Below are positions 10,347 to 18,001 of a stretch of DNA of 64,000 nt, in pieces. Origin of the DNA: Paenibacillus sp. JJ-223 (GTDB lineage: Bacteria > Bacillota > Bacilli > Paenibacillales > Paenibacillaceae). The notes beneath the pieces were generated by a model. That model was not told the origin of the DNA, did not search any database, and saw only the letters and a list, made by a program, of their open reading frames with translations. The stretch is taken from the NCBI RefSeq assembly GCF_927798175.1, contig NZ_CAKMMP010000001.1:558001-622000 (forward strand), in the 5' to 3' direction. Numbering within the stretch: position 1 is the first letter of the stretch; every line of letters starts with the position of its first letter. Position numbers and translations under genes: made by a program.

Positions 10347-11114
10347 ATGACAACGATACTAGAAGCCAAAGACGTGAATAAATCCGTAGCAATCGGTGAG
10401 AATGAAGAGCATAGCATTTTGAAAGATATTAATCTCCAATTAAAAAAAGGAGAGTTCGTATCCATTATGGGCCCGTCCGGCTCAGGCAAGTCTACGTTAT
10501 TGTACAACATCAGCGGCATGGATCAGGTCAGTGCCGGCAGTGTCTACTTTAACGGCAAAAAAATATCCGCATTCCAGGAGAGCGACCTCGCAAGTTTGCG
10601 CTTGACCAAGATGGGGTTTATCTTTCAGAACATTCATTTGCTCAAGAATCTGAACTTGCTGGATAACATCGTACTTTCCGCGTATCTTGCCAAGAACAGC
10701 AGCAGGGATGCCATTAATGCAAGGGCGCTGTCACTCATGAAAAAGATGGGAATTGACGGGCTGGCTCATCACAACATCACGCAAGCCTCGGGAGGGCAGC
10801 TGCAGCGGATTGCCATTTGCCGGGCGCTTATCAATAATCCGGATATTTTGTTTGGAGATGAGCCGACAGGGGCACTGAATTCCAAGTCTACACACGAGAT
10901 CATGGATATTCTTGGCGACATCAATGCCGCAGGTACTACCATTCTGCTTGTAACGCATGATGTCAGGGTCGCTGCCAGGTCAGAACGAGTTCTGTTCATG
11001 ATGGACGGCAAACTGGTCGCAGATAAACATATCGGCAAATATGCAAGAGAACGTCAGGATCTGAAAAACAGGGAAGGTCATCTGTCACAATGGTTAGCTG
11101 AAATGGGGTTCTAA
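10347..11114 (+). CDS. ABC transporter ATP-binding protein (MacB/LolD type)
   Basis: A 255-residue nucleotide-binding subunit. Walker A is GPSGSGKST (near residue 45), the Q-loop is FIFQNIHLL, the ABC signature ASGGQLQR is a variant with Ala for Leu, and Walker B is ILFGDEPTGAL, with the downstream H-loop in THDVRVAA. GGGAGG precedes the ATG by a normal distance and the gene lies 12 nt after the permease, so they form one unit. The C-terminal ~30 residues, charged and helical, extend past the minimal domain. It powers the FtsX-type permease in a mechanotransmission-style mechanism rather than classical translocation; this is inference from the family. Confidence 0.93.
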   Translation: MTTILEAKDVNKSVAIGENEEHSILKDINLQLKKGEFVSIMGPSGSGKSTLLYNISGMDQVSAGSVYFNGKKISAFQESDLASLRLTKMGFIFQNIHLLKNLNLLDNIVLSAYLAKNSSRDAINARALSLMKKMGIDGLAHHNITQASGGQLQRIAICRALINNPDILFGDEPTGALNSKSTHEIMDILGDINAAGTTILLVTHDVRVAARSERVLFMMDGKLVADKHIGKYARERQDLKNREGHLSQWLAEMGF

Positions 11115-11138
11115 TTCAAGAACTTCACGACTAGAATA

Positions 11139-11153
11139 GACCGACAGTCGGTC
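11139..11153. promoter_or_regulatory. Palindromic TetR operator
   Basis: GACCGACAGTCGGTC is a perfect 15-bp palindrome around a central base. It lies 22 nt before the TetR start and 25 nt after the ATPase stop, the usual place for an autoregulatory TetR site. GACCGNC/GNCGGTC arms are common in TetR-family operators. Confidence 0.7.
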
Positions 11154-11174
11154 GAATGGATCGGAGGACAGAAT

Positions 11175-11810
11175 ATGAGATTGATTAAAAATCCGGAAGA
11201 ACGCAGAAATGAAATACTGGATGCGGCCGAGATTCTGTTCGTGACAAAAGGGTACACCAAAGCGACTGTCATGGATATTCTCCAGGCTTGCAACATTGCC
11301 AAGGGCACCTTTTATTATTATTTCCAGTCCAAGGAAGAGGTTATGAATGCCATCGTCATGCGTTTTATTCTGAACGGGGAGGCATCAGCCAAACGTGTAG
11401 TATCTGATCCGAACCTGAACGCCCATGACAAAATTTTTCGCATTATTATGGCACAAAATCAGCCTGACGAAAAAAAGCTCGGGCTGATTGAGCAATTGCA
11501 CCATGTGCAAAATGTGGAAATGCATCAAAAAAGTCTTGTTGAGACGGTTCTCCGATTAAGCCCCATCTTGGCTGAAGTGGTCGAGCAGGGTATTCAGGAA
11601 GGAGTGTTTCACACACCTAATCCCAAGGAAGCTATTGAATTTTTGCTGGTATCCTCACAATTTTTACTGGATCAGGGCATTTTTCAATGGAAGGAAGAGG
11701 AGCTCCGGAAAAAGGTGGAAGCTTTCGCTCATATCACGGAACGTGTTCTGGGAGCGGAACAAGGAAGCTTCACCTACATCACCCGTTTATATTTCCCACA
11801 TCAAGCCTAG
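11175..11810 (+). CDS. TetR/AcrR family transcriptional regulator
   Basis: 211 residues. The N-terminal HTH (about 12-58) has the family pattern ILDAAEILFVTKGYTKATV and GTFYYYFQSKEEV; the C-terminal ligand domain is divergent. CGGAGG lies 7 nt before ATG 11175. It follows an FtsX-type exporter pair and a 15-bp palindrome, so it most likely represses itself and possibly the exporter. A truncated MFS gene follows within 20 nt, hinting that it once also controlled a drug efflux pump. Confidence 0.9.
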   Translation: MRLIKNPEERRNEILDAAEILFVTKGYTKATVMDILQACNIAKGTFYYYFQSKEEVMNAIVMRFILNGEASAKRVVSDPNLNAHDKIFRIIMAQNQPDEKKLGLIEQLHHVQNVEMHQKSLVETVLRLSPILAEVVEQGIQEGVFHTPNPKEAIEFLLVSSQFLLDQGIFQWKEEELRKKVEAFAHITERVLGAEQGSFTYITRLYFPHQA

Positions 11811-11826
11811 AAGAGAAAGGAGCAGC

Positions 11827-12022
11827 AGCAATCGAACATACGGTTCAAAAATCCTTTGGTAAGTTTCTGGTTGTATGGTTTGGTCAGCTCATCTCCATGA
11901 TCGGGATTGGCCTTACGGCCTTCTCACTGGGAGTGTATGCCTTCGAAAAGACGAATACGGCAACAAGTGTTGCCCTCATTACCCTGTTTACATTTCTGCC
12001 CAACATCCTGCTCTCGTTATAA
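11827..12022 (+). pseudogene. MFS transporter, N-terminal remnant
   Basis: In frame after the TetR gene there is a reading frame with the first two membrane helices of a major facilitator protein (FLVVWFGQLISMIGIGLTAF, then TSVALITLFTFLPNILLSL), ending at a stop at 12020-12022. Full MFS proteins have ~400 residues; here only ~60 remain. A GAAAGGAG site precedes it, but no ATG/GTG/TTG lies at the right distance, so the start codon also seems lost. It ends before the terminator at 12103. Confidence 0.7.
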
Positions 12023-12102
12023 GGAAAGAGGCCCATTCGGATGCATCTAGATCAGCAAGCGAACAAAGGGGAATATTAAACAGAATTTGTTCTGATCGCG
12101 TT

Positions 12103-12137
12103 GACATTCCAACAATCTAGCTTGGGGTGTCTTTTTT
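12103..12137 (+). terminator. Rho-independent terminator
   Basis: GACATTCCAA (12103-12112) pairs with TTGGGGTGTC (12122-12131), two pairs being G-U in RNA, followed by six T (12132-12137). It closes the exporter/TetR/MFS-remnant unit. Confidence 0.75.
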
Positions 12138-12196
12138 GTAAAGGAGAGAACTTTATCGCTGATTCTTTTAGCCTGTATAACAACGGAGGGATGGAA

Positions 12197-12532
12197 ATGA
12201 GAATAGCACAACGTATTGGAGTCATATCTTCAACTTGCACCATGATTCTATGGATTATATTAGCTTTATTAAATCCTTACACGCATGAACGTGCTGAGAA
12301 CGATGTTATAATAAGCACACTATTTTCGCTTTTCGTTCCAGCTTGTGTAGCGTTGTTAGCATCCGTTATCCATAAGTCATCACTTATGTTTATTGCATTT
12401 TTGTGGTCGCTTCCTATCAGCCTATATATGACGATGACCCCGAGTATTTTTAAATTGTTTGGAGTTACTTCTTTTATGTACCTCATAGCGGGTATTTTGA
12501 CAATAAGGTCGCGACTTAAGGGGATTAATTAG
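12197..12532 (+). CDS. Small four-helix membrane protein, unknown function
   Basis: 111 residues with about four hydrophobic helices (IGVISSTCTMILWIILALL; LFSLFVPACVALLASVI; SLMFIAFLWSLPISLYMTM; FLMYLIAG-like near the end) and a basic C-terminus (RSRLKGIN). CGGAGGG at 12184-12190 touches an in-frame ATG at 12191, so the ATG at 12197, 6 nt further, is the likelier start. Small proteins of this look are common and unassigned in Firmicutes. It has its own upstream terminator, so it is probably transcribed alone. Confidence 0.6.
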   Translation: MRIAQRIGVISSTCTMILWIILALLNPYTHERAENDVIISTLFSLFVPACVALLASVIHKSSLMFIAFLWSLPISLYMTMTPSIFKLFGVTSFMYLIAGILTIRSRLKGIN

Positions 12533-13023
12533 GAATAGAGCTCAAGGGACCGAATGCTGGACACCCTTAACAAGATGCTGGAGTATCGTACTCTACTTAT
12601 GAACGATCCGCAAAAAGCTCAAGAGATGCTAATGACAAGGCATTCAAGCTCATCCGATTAAGATGCTTTAAAATTAGATAGGGAGAGGACGAGGGGCTTA
12701 CGAGGCATGTTGAGCTGGTACCTTACGACTTACTACTCCCATAAAGAAGATTGAGAACCCCTATTGGGAGAAGTGAACTTTATATTTTGGGAGTAATTGT
12801 GTTTAGATTATAACAAATAAAGAATCGTTGGAGCTCATTATAATGAACTTAAATTTGCAAGGTAAAACCTTTAGTTCTGATCTAGACTACTGATGTAGTT
12901 TTATTATAGGTTATGTGGAGGATGCTGGATTTCCATGTTCATAAGAGATTGGCATATATCGCTCAAGGGCTTGATAGGTTAACAAGTGATCAAGATCGTT
13001 CAACTTTAGGGAGGGACATAACG
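12533..13023. other. Gene-poor stretch with a possible 35-residue ORF
   Basis: The only coding-like element is 12554-12661 (+), 35 codons beginning MLDTLNKMLEYRT and rich in Met, Leu and Lys, without a clear ribosome binding site; it may be a decayed gene end. The rest is AT-rich, with GGGAGG at 13009-13015 serving the next gene. Confidence 0.4.
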
Positions 13024-14202
13024 ATGATGAAAATAAAAGACATTCGCGAGCATTCGATCCGTTTGGCCATAGGTGAGCCGCTGCAGCTACCGAGATTCGT
13101 CGAGGCCGAATTGGAGAATGGCATAAATACGACATTGCCGGTGGTGTGGGAAAGCATCCCGCCCGTTCTGCTTGAGCAGTCAGGTACGGTTACCGTTGAA
13201 GGAACCGTTAAAGATGACGAGTATCCGAATCCGCTTGTGCTGAATCGCGCCGATCCTCATGTGCTTAAGCATACGGACGGATACTACTATTTTACGGGTT
13301 CTGTGCCAGAGTACGATCGCATCGTGCTGCGGAGATCCCGGACCATCAGCGGCCTTTCCGATGCCGAGGAGATGGTCGTCTGGACGAAACATGAAGAGGG
13401 GGAGATGGGCAGCCATATTTGGGCACCAGAGCTTCATCATATTGATGGAAAGTGGTACATCTACTTCGCAGCCGGAACGGCAGAAGACAAGTGGGCAATC
13501 CGTCCTTATGTCCTGGAATGTGAGGACAACGATCCACTTACGACAAGATGGATTGAAAAGGGGCGAATCAAGCTGCCGGTTGAAAGCTTCTCACTCGATG
13601 CCACCACGTTCGAACATCGGGGGCAGCGTTATTTGGTTTGGGCTCAGATTGTTGAGGAATCTTGCCTTTATATCGCTCGGATGGATACGCCATGGTCCAT
13701 TTCGACCGAGCCTGTAAAAATCTCTTCACCGGAATATGATTGGGAGATTCAGCTGCACCGCGTGAACGAAGGGCCGGCAGTTCTGGTCAAGAACGGGCGT
13801 GTTTTCATGGCCTACTCGGCCAGCGGGACTGATGATCGTTATTGCATGGGGCTTCTCACGGCGGATGAAACGAGTGATCTGCTTGATCCGTCTTCATGGA
13901 CCAAATCGAAAGAACCGGTGTTCTCAAGCAGCGAGTCTAATTCTCAATATGGACCGGGGCATAACAGCTTTACGATGTCCGAAGACGGCTCAAAGCTCCT
14001 TTTTGTTTACCATGCCCGCCCCTATAAGGAGATTTCGGGAGAGCCCTTGTATGATCCGAACCGACACGCCCGAGTTCAGCAGCTCTTATGGAAGCCGGAC
14101 GGTACGCCATACTTCGGTGAACCGGGGTGGAAGCTTGATACGGCTGGATACAAAGCAAAATTAAGGATCACGGTGCAAGATGCTACTGCTAGCTTGAATT
14201 AA
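13024..14202 (+). CDS. Family 43 glycoside hydrolase (arabinanase/xylosidase type) with N-terminal Ig-like module
   Basis: A cytoplasmic-looking (no signal peptide) 392-residue enzyme. Residues ~10-65 are a bacterial Ig-like (Big_4) remnant (LPVVWESIPP ... GTVTVEGTVKD). The rest is a five-bladed GH43 propeller: catalytic base Asp in RADPHVL (near 13249), pKa-modulating Asp in SLDATTF, acid Glu in NEGPAVL (near 13768). A late GPGHNSF motif also fits GH43. The frame is open upstream to 12913, but GGGAGG precedes ATG 13024 and the extra residues look non-coding. Secreted homologues usually carry more modules, so this may be the C-terminal part of a formerly larger enzyme. It would act on arabino- or xylo-oligosaccharides inside the cell. 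Confidence 0.85.
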   Translation: MMKIKDIREHSIRLAIGEPLQLPRFVEAELENGINTTLPVVWESIPPVLLEQSGTVTVEGTVKDDEYPNPLVLNRADPHVLKHTDGYYYFTGSVPEYDRIVLRRSRTISGLSDAEEMVVWTKHEEGEMGSHIWAPELHHIDGKWYIYFAAGTAEDKWAIRPYVLECEDNDPLTTRWIEKGRIKLPVESFSLDATTFEHRGQRYLVWAQIVEESCLYIARMDTPWSISTEPVKISSPEYDWEIQLHRVNEGPAVLVKNGRVFMAYSASGTDDRYCMGLLTADETSDLLDPSSWTKSKEPVFSSSESNSQYGPGHNSFTMSEDGSKLLFVYHARPYKEISGEPLYDPNRHARVQQLLWKPDGTPYFGEPGWKLDTAGYKAKLRITVQDATASLN

Positions 14203-14267
14203 TGACATGTAATATAGCATATATAACATGGCATGGACTTTTAAAGCTATATAGGTTGAACTAGACA

Positions 14268-14421
14268 TTTACACGATTAACGGAGAGGGCAGAAAGAATC
14301 TGGAGAAGCGAAGCGGTCGCATTTATCACCGGATTTTCCCTTTGAAAAACAGGGGATCAAAAAAACCTGGGGATAACAGTGATCGGAAGAAGGTTCTGAC
14401 CACGTAGTGACTCCGTGTAAA
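14268..14421. repeat. ~150-bp intergenic repeat, copy 1
   Basis: Begins TTTACACG and ends CGTGTAAA (8-bp terminal inverted repeats). It is closely similar along its whole length to 17820-17967, with an identical 46-nt core (14304-14349 here). Internal pairing includes GCGA/TCGC (around 14308-14320). No reading frame is kept between copies, so it is an RNA-structured or MITE-like element rather than a gene. My recollection is that very similar sequences are scattered in other Paenibacillus genomes; this needs a search. Confidence 0.85.
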
Positions 14422-14483
14422 AATCATCGGTTCAACTTATATAATGCTTTTACATTAACCCAAAATGACATAAATAACAGTGA

Positions 14484-14522
14484 AGCAGCGGATTTCCGTT
14501 TAGGCGGAAAGCGCTGCTTTTT
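14484..14522 (+). terminator. Strong rho-independent terminator
   Basis: AGCAGCG-G-ATTTCCG (14484-14498) pairs with CGGAAAG-CGCTGCT (about 14504-14518) and is followed by a T run. It lies 280 nt after the GH43 stop and just after the repeat. Between it and 14783 I see nothing coding. Confidence 0.8.
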
Positions 14523-14783
14523 GATCATTCACACCATAGCTGATCCGTATATTCCTGCCACTCATGTAACTGTTATGTAACGTCAAGTAGGCGCTGATAT
14601 CCAAATCCCGATCGCTTTTTCAAAAGGCATCTTGGTTGCGCTAATAGATGGTTAATAACATGGATTCAGTACTCGGAATATGCGATTGAACTCAGCTGAA
14701 AAGCAGCCCCAACAACCATATTCAATTTTCCCCACAGTAACAGTCATTGATGCTGATCAATAGTTGGGTGTCACCCTAGCTAT

Positions 14784-14826
14784 ATTCAACTTTTCAATTG
14801 AATAGATTTATTGATTTGTTTATACT
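14784..14826 (+). promoter_or_regulatory. Promoter and shared 20-bp operator of the alcohol dehydrogenase gene
   Basis: Operator ATTCAACTTTTCAATTGAAT (14784-14803) has the ATTCAA-N8-TTGAAT form found at four other promoters of this cluster. Its right half TTGAAT (14798-14803) is also the -35 box, followed by a 17-nt spacer and TATACT (14821-14826). Binding would block polymerase. Confidence 0.75.
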
Positions 14827-14865
14827 AACGTAAACTCATACATTGAATGTAAAGGAGGAAACAAA

Positions 14866-15828
14866 ATGACTCATATGAAAGCCATTCAAGTTCCTGCCAA
14901 AGGTGAAGCGATGCAATTCGTCAAAATCCCCGTATCTGTTCCTGCTAAAGGACAAGTACTTCTTCGAGTTCAAGCTTGTGGAGTATGTAATGGAGATTCA
15001 GGCACGATAAAGGGTGGTGCCCCGGAATACCCGAGAGTGCCAGGACATGAAGTAATCGGATTGGTAGAACAACTAGGTGAGGGATCAACCAAATGGAAAG
15101 TGGGTCAACGAGTCGGACTGGGGTATCATAGCGGACACAATCATATAACGGGGTTGACCATGGATGGTGGTTACGCGGAGTACATGGTCGCTTATGAAGA
15201 TGCTCTGATTCTTATTCCCGAGGAAATTACTTCTGAAGAAGCAGCTCCGTTAATGTGTGCCGGTGAAACGACATTTAGTGCGTTACGAAATAGTTCGGCA
15301 CGCCCAGGTGATGTAGTCGCTATTTCAGGCATCGGCGGATTAGGTCATCTTGCCGTCCAATACGCCAAGAAAGCTGGTTATCGAACCGTTGCCATATCCC
15401 GAGGAGGGGATAAAGAGCATCTCGCAAGAGGACTTGGGGCACATATTTACATCGATTCGGAAAAAGAAGATCCCGCCACAGCTCTGAGAGCACTCGGTGG
15501 AGCTAAAGTTATTCTTGCCACGGCACCCAATGCTAGCGTGATTTCTTCTCTAGTTCATGGCCTAGACACGGGCGGCGAACTTATTATTGTAGCTGGATCC
15601 AGGGACTGTTTAGAGTTATCGGCTATGGATTTCTTGATGGGTCCTCATACCGTGAAGGGATCATTTACTGGGCATGCCAAGGAAATTGAAGCTGCAGTCC
15701 GATTTAGCGTATTGACAGATGTTCGTCCGATTATTGAAGTTTTCCCTCTAGAACGTGCAAGCGAAGCCTATGAAAAAATGATGTCAGCCAAAACACGATT
15801 TCGGGCAGTCTTAAGTATGGTTGAATAA
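14866..15828 (+). CDS. Zinc-dependent alcohol dehydrogenase (MDR superfamily), short form
   Basis: 320 residues. Catalytic-zinc motifs are present: CGVCNGDSG (near residue 36) and GHEVIGLVE (near 60), plus a Cys in LMCAGETTF; the NAD(P) site is GIGGLGHLAVQYAK. The loop that normally holds four Cys for the structural zinc is missing: at VGLGYHSGHNHITGLTMDGG no CxxCxxC is seen, and the protein is ~20 residues shorter than AdhP-type enzymes. AAAGGAGG precedes the ATG. It is the first gene of the 14.8-20.8 kb redox cluster and carries its shared operator. Reaction: probably alcohol/aldehyde interconversion, substrate unknown. Confidence 0.88.
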   Translation: MTHMKAIQVPAKGEAMQFVKIPVSVPAKGQVLLRVQACGVCNGDSGTIKGGAPEYPRVPGHEVIGLVEQLGEGSTKWKVGQRVGLGYHSGHNHITGLTMDGGYAEYMVAYEDALILIPEEITSEEAAPLMCAGETTFSALRNSSARPGDVVAISGIGGLGHLAVQYAKKAGYRTVAISRGGDKEHLARGLGAHIYIDSEKEDPATALRALGGAKVILATAPNASVISSLVHGLDTGGELIIVAGSRDCLELSAMDFLMGPHTVKGSFTGHAKEIEAAVRFSVLTDVRPIIEVFPLERASEAYEKMMSAKTRFRAVLSMVE

Positions 15829-15889
15829 CAAAGATTAATATAGGTTGGACACCCATTTGATACCCTAATGAAATACCATGAATATCTGC

Positions 15890-15936
15890 TTGACAGTCGT
15901 ATTATTCAATTCTATAATTCAATTAATCAATTGAAT
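15890..15936 (+). promoter_or_regulatory. Promoter and shared 20-bp operator of the thioredoxin gene
   Basis: TTGACA (15890-15895), 17-nt spacer, TATAAT (15913-15918). Operator ATTCAATTAATCAATTGAAT (15917-15936) starts at base 5 of the -10 box and covers the transcription start. A further half-site TTGAAT is at 15951-15956. Confidence 0.85.
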
Positions 15937-15976
15937 ATAATATCATTTGATTGAATATATATAGGAGGTTGTCCTT

Positions 15977-16294
15977 ATGAGTGCAACTGCATTAACAAAT
16001 GAGACGTTTAATCATCAAATTCAGTCTGGAATTACTCTGGTTGATTTTTGGGCACCATGGTGTGGTCCTTGTCAAGTCCAACTGCCGATTGTCCACCAAT
16101 TGGCCGACGATATGAAGGGGAAAGCGACGATTGCAACGGTGAATGTAGACGAACAGCCGGAGTTGGCCTCACGTTTTGGAATCCGGAGTATCCCAGCATT
16201 ACTTTTGTTCCAAGATGGTAAACCACTCGATGCAATGGTAGGCATTCATCCACGTGATGTTCTCGAAGCAAAAATGGTTAAACTTATGGATTAA
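15977..16294 (+). CDS. trxA: Thioredoxin
   Basis: 105 residues, normal thioredoxin length. The active site WAPWCGPC (Cys pair near residues 29 and 32) is followed by the usual VNVDEQPELASRFGIRSIPALLLF with the cis-Pro in SIPAL. Gln after CGPC (CGPCQ) differs from the more common Lys/Arg. AGGAGG at 15962-15967 precedes ATG 15977 by 9 nt. It lies between an alcohol dehydrogenase and an SDR and has its own operator-controlled promoter, so it is probably a specialised, inducible thioredoxin rather than the housekeeping copy. It would reduce disulfides or persulfides of cluster proteins. Confidence 0.93.
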   Translation: MSATALTNETFNHQIQSGITLVDFWAPWCGPCQVQLPIVHQLADDMKGKATIATVNVDEQPELASRFGIRSIPALLLFQDGKPLDAMVGIHPRDVLEAKMVKLMD

Positions 16295-16301
16295 GTGATC
16301 G

Positions 16302-16341
16302 GATAATCGGTAACAACGCTAAAAAAATGTTGCCGATTATC
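16302..16341. other. Inverted repeat after thioredoxin
   Basis: GATAATCGGTAACA (16302-16315) pairs with TGTTGCCGATTATC (16328-16341), one mismatch. It has no T run after it, so it may be a weak terminator or an RNA-stabilising hairpin. Confidence 0.55.
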
Positions 16342-16381
16342 GTTAAACCATATAATGAAGCCATTACATTTGCCTTATAAC

Positions 16382-16397
16382 TACCTTCTAGTAGGTA
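16382..16397. promoter_or_regulatory. Palindrome upstream of SDR, probable TetR site
   Basis: TACCTTCTAGTAGGTA is a 16-bp palindrome with one mismatched pair. A related TACCTATTAGTAGATA is at 19111-19126, just before the TetR gene of this cluster. It lies 25 nt after a possible -10 box TATAAT (16351-16356) and 23 nt before the SDR start. Confidence 0.6.
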
Positions 16398-16420
16398 AAA
16401 TTGAAATAGGAGATGGTATC

Positions 16421-17191
16421 ATGAAATTTGAAAACAAAACAGTAATTGTAACGGGTGGCGGAACAGGAATTGGAAAGGCCACAGCACAACGCTTCTTTAA
16501 AGAAGGCGCAAATGTAGTCATTAATGGCCGTCGGGAAGATGTTTTAAAAGAGACTGCTCGGGAGATTGATCCTTCCGGCAAGAAAGTCATTATCGTAGCG
16601 GGCGACGTCAGTTTGCCAGAAACATCGAAAAATCTCGTTCAAGTCGCTGTGGAGGCTTTTGGTGGAATAGATATACTCGTAAACAACACTGGCAAATTTA
16701 ACCCGACTCCTTTCCTGGATCACACTGCGGATGATCTGCAATCGTATCTAGATACGATTGTTAAAGGTACATTTTATCCTTCGCAAGCAGTAATTCCGGA
16801 AATGAAAAAAAGAGGTGGGGGAGCGATTGTGAATACCGGTTCAATGTGGGCTATTCAAGCGGTAGAATCGACGCCATCGGCCGCATATTCGGCTGCTATG
16901 GCAGGTAGACATGCTTTGACTAGAAATTTGGCTGTAGAATTGGCAGGCGACAACATTCGAGTGAATGCAGTAGCACCCGCCGTCGTCGAAACTCCAATCT
17001 ATAATACATTTATGAGTGAAGAACAAGTAGCAGAAGTACTGCCAACCTTTAATGCTTTCCACCCTATTGGACGTAACGGTACAACGAAGGACGTTGCAGA
17101 AGCCATCCTGTTTTTGGCCAGCGACTCGGCTTCTTGGATCACTGGTGTAATTATGCCTTTGGACGGCGGTGTTACGGCACGTCTTCGTTAA
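16421..17191 (+). CDS. SDR family oxidoreductase with catalytic Lys replaced by Met
   Basis: 256 residues, classical SDR length. The cofactor motif TGGGTGIG is near residue 14, NNTG (variant of NNAG) near 90, and the active-site Ser is in TGSMW. The catalytic Tyr156 is present in AYSAAMAGRHAL, but the Lys four residues on is Met160 (atg at 16898-16900; a single A-to-T change from aag). That Lys normally binds the nicotinamide ribose and lowers the Tyr pKa, so activity may be lost or changed. The PxDGG end (MPLDGG) is normal. TAGGAG precedes ATG 16421. The TACCT-N6-AGGTA palindrome upstream suggests control by the cluster's TetR. Confidence 0.9.
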   Translation: MKFENKTVIVTGGGTGIGKATAQRFFKEGANVVINGRREDVLKETAREIDPSGKKVIIVAGDVSLPETSKNLVQVAVEAFGGIDILVNNTGKFNPTPFLDHTADDLQSYLDTIVKGTFYPSQAVIPEMKKRGGGAIVNTGSMWAIQAVESTPSAAYSAAMAGRHALTRNLAVELAGDNIRVNAVAPAVVETPIYNTFMSEEQVAEVLPTFNAFHPIGRNGTTKDVAEAILFLASDSASWITGVIMPLDGGVTARLR

Positions 17192-17258
17192 TTTTATAAT
17201 GTGCATGGTTGAGAACTCCAATCGAATCGGTTGGGGTTCTACCATTCATGACTCCATA

Positions 17259-17305
17259 TTGACAATAAGACAAATCCATCCTAAAATTCAACCATTCAAT
17301 TGAAT
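17259..17305 (+). promoter_or_regulatory. Promoter and shared 20-bp operator of the rhodanese-like gene
   Basis: TTGACA (17259-17264), 17-nt spacer, TAAAAT (17282-17287). Operator ATTCAACCATTCAATTGAAT (17286-17305) starts at base 5 of the -10 box, exactly as at the thioredoxin promoter. Confidence 0.83.
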
Positions 17306-17404
17306 AATTCAAAAATAAAGCGAGAGGTGCTTAGAGGTGTATCGACATTCAATATACGTATCCAATGTTAAGGGAGTAAAGAATACGTCGCTTAGGAAAG
17401 TTAC

Positions 17405-17794
17405 ATGGTGATCACAGTTGCACTATTCTTTATCATCGCAATCGGGATTTTTCAGCATTTCCGTTATATGCGAAACGTAACGATTTTATCGATAAATCAA
17501 AGCCAAATTCATCCATTTCCCTATGCCAAATTACTTGATGTTCGAGATGCTTCCGATTTTAACAAGTCATCCGTACCCACATCGATTAACATTCCAATAG
17601 GTCGACTATCCTTCGTTTGGGAGAAGGAGCTTACCACAGAGGATCGGGTTGTGATTTTGACCGATACATCTTTCAAGGGCAGGAAAGCTGCACGAATATT
17701 ATTAAAAAGAGGGTTCCGACATCTGTACCTCATGGTTGGCACGGTTCCTGCTCAGAGTGAATGGTTTGGGACTCAAGAGAAGCTTGACCAATAA
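17405..17794 (+). CDS. Membrane-anchored rhodanese-like protein lacking the active-site Cys
   Basis: 129 residues: one N-terminal TM helix (VITVALFFIIAIGIFQHF) and a rhodanese fold (LLDVRDASDFNKSSVPTSINIPIGRL, the usual start). The loop that should carry the catalytic Cys reads TDTSFKGRKAA, so there is no Cys; it keeps the GR of CxxGxR. It is therefore probably a non-catalytic sulfur carrier-binding or structural domain. AGGA precedes ATG 17405. The shared operator lies 100 nt upstream. Homologous single-TM rhodaneses are common beside sulfur-handling genes in Firmicutes. Confidence 0.8.
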   Translation: MVITVALFFIIAIGIFQHFRYMRNVTILSINQSQIHPFPYAKLLDVRDASDFNKSSVPTSINIPIGRLSFVWEKELTTEDRVVILTDTSFKGRKAARILLKRGFRHLYLMVGTVPAQSEWFGTQEKLDQ

Positions 17795-17819
17795 AAAAAT
17801 ATATAAACCGCAAAAAAGA

Positions 17820-17967
17820 TACACACGTTAACGGAGAGGCAGAACCAATCTGAAGAAGCGAAGCGGTCGCATTTATCACCGGATTTTCCCTTTGAAAAAG
17901 GGAATTTAAAAAATCTGGGGATAACAGCGATCGGAAGATGGTACTGCACTCGCAGTGCCTTGTGTGA
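17820..17967. repeat. ~150-bp intergenic repeat, copy 2
   Basis: Same element as 14268-14421, with the identical 46-nt core at 17854-17899. The ends differ in sequence but still pair (ACACA ... TGTGT). The inner TCCCTTT-GAA-AAAGGGA hairpin (17887-17903) is perfect here and altered in copy 1. It ends 34 nt before the flavoprotein start and may act as its leader. Confidence 0.85.
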
Positions 17968-18001
17968 TTGTTTGTCTTGCATATCAAAGGAGATTGAAGA
18001 A

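Noticed and set aside
12913..13023. Longer N-terminus for the GH43 gene
   Set aside because: The extra 37 codons lack any domain similarity, and GGGAGG supports ATG 13024.
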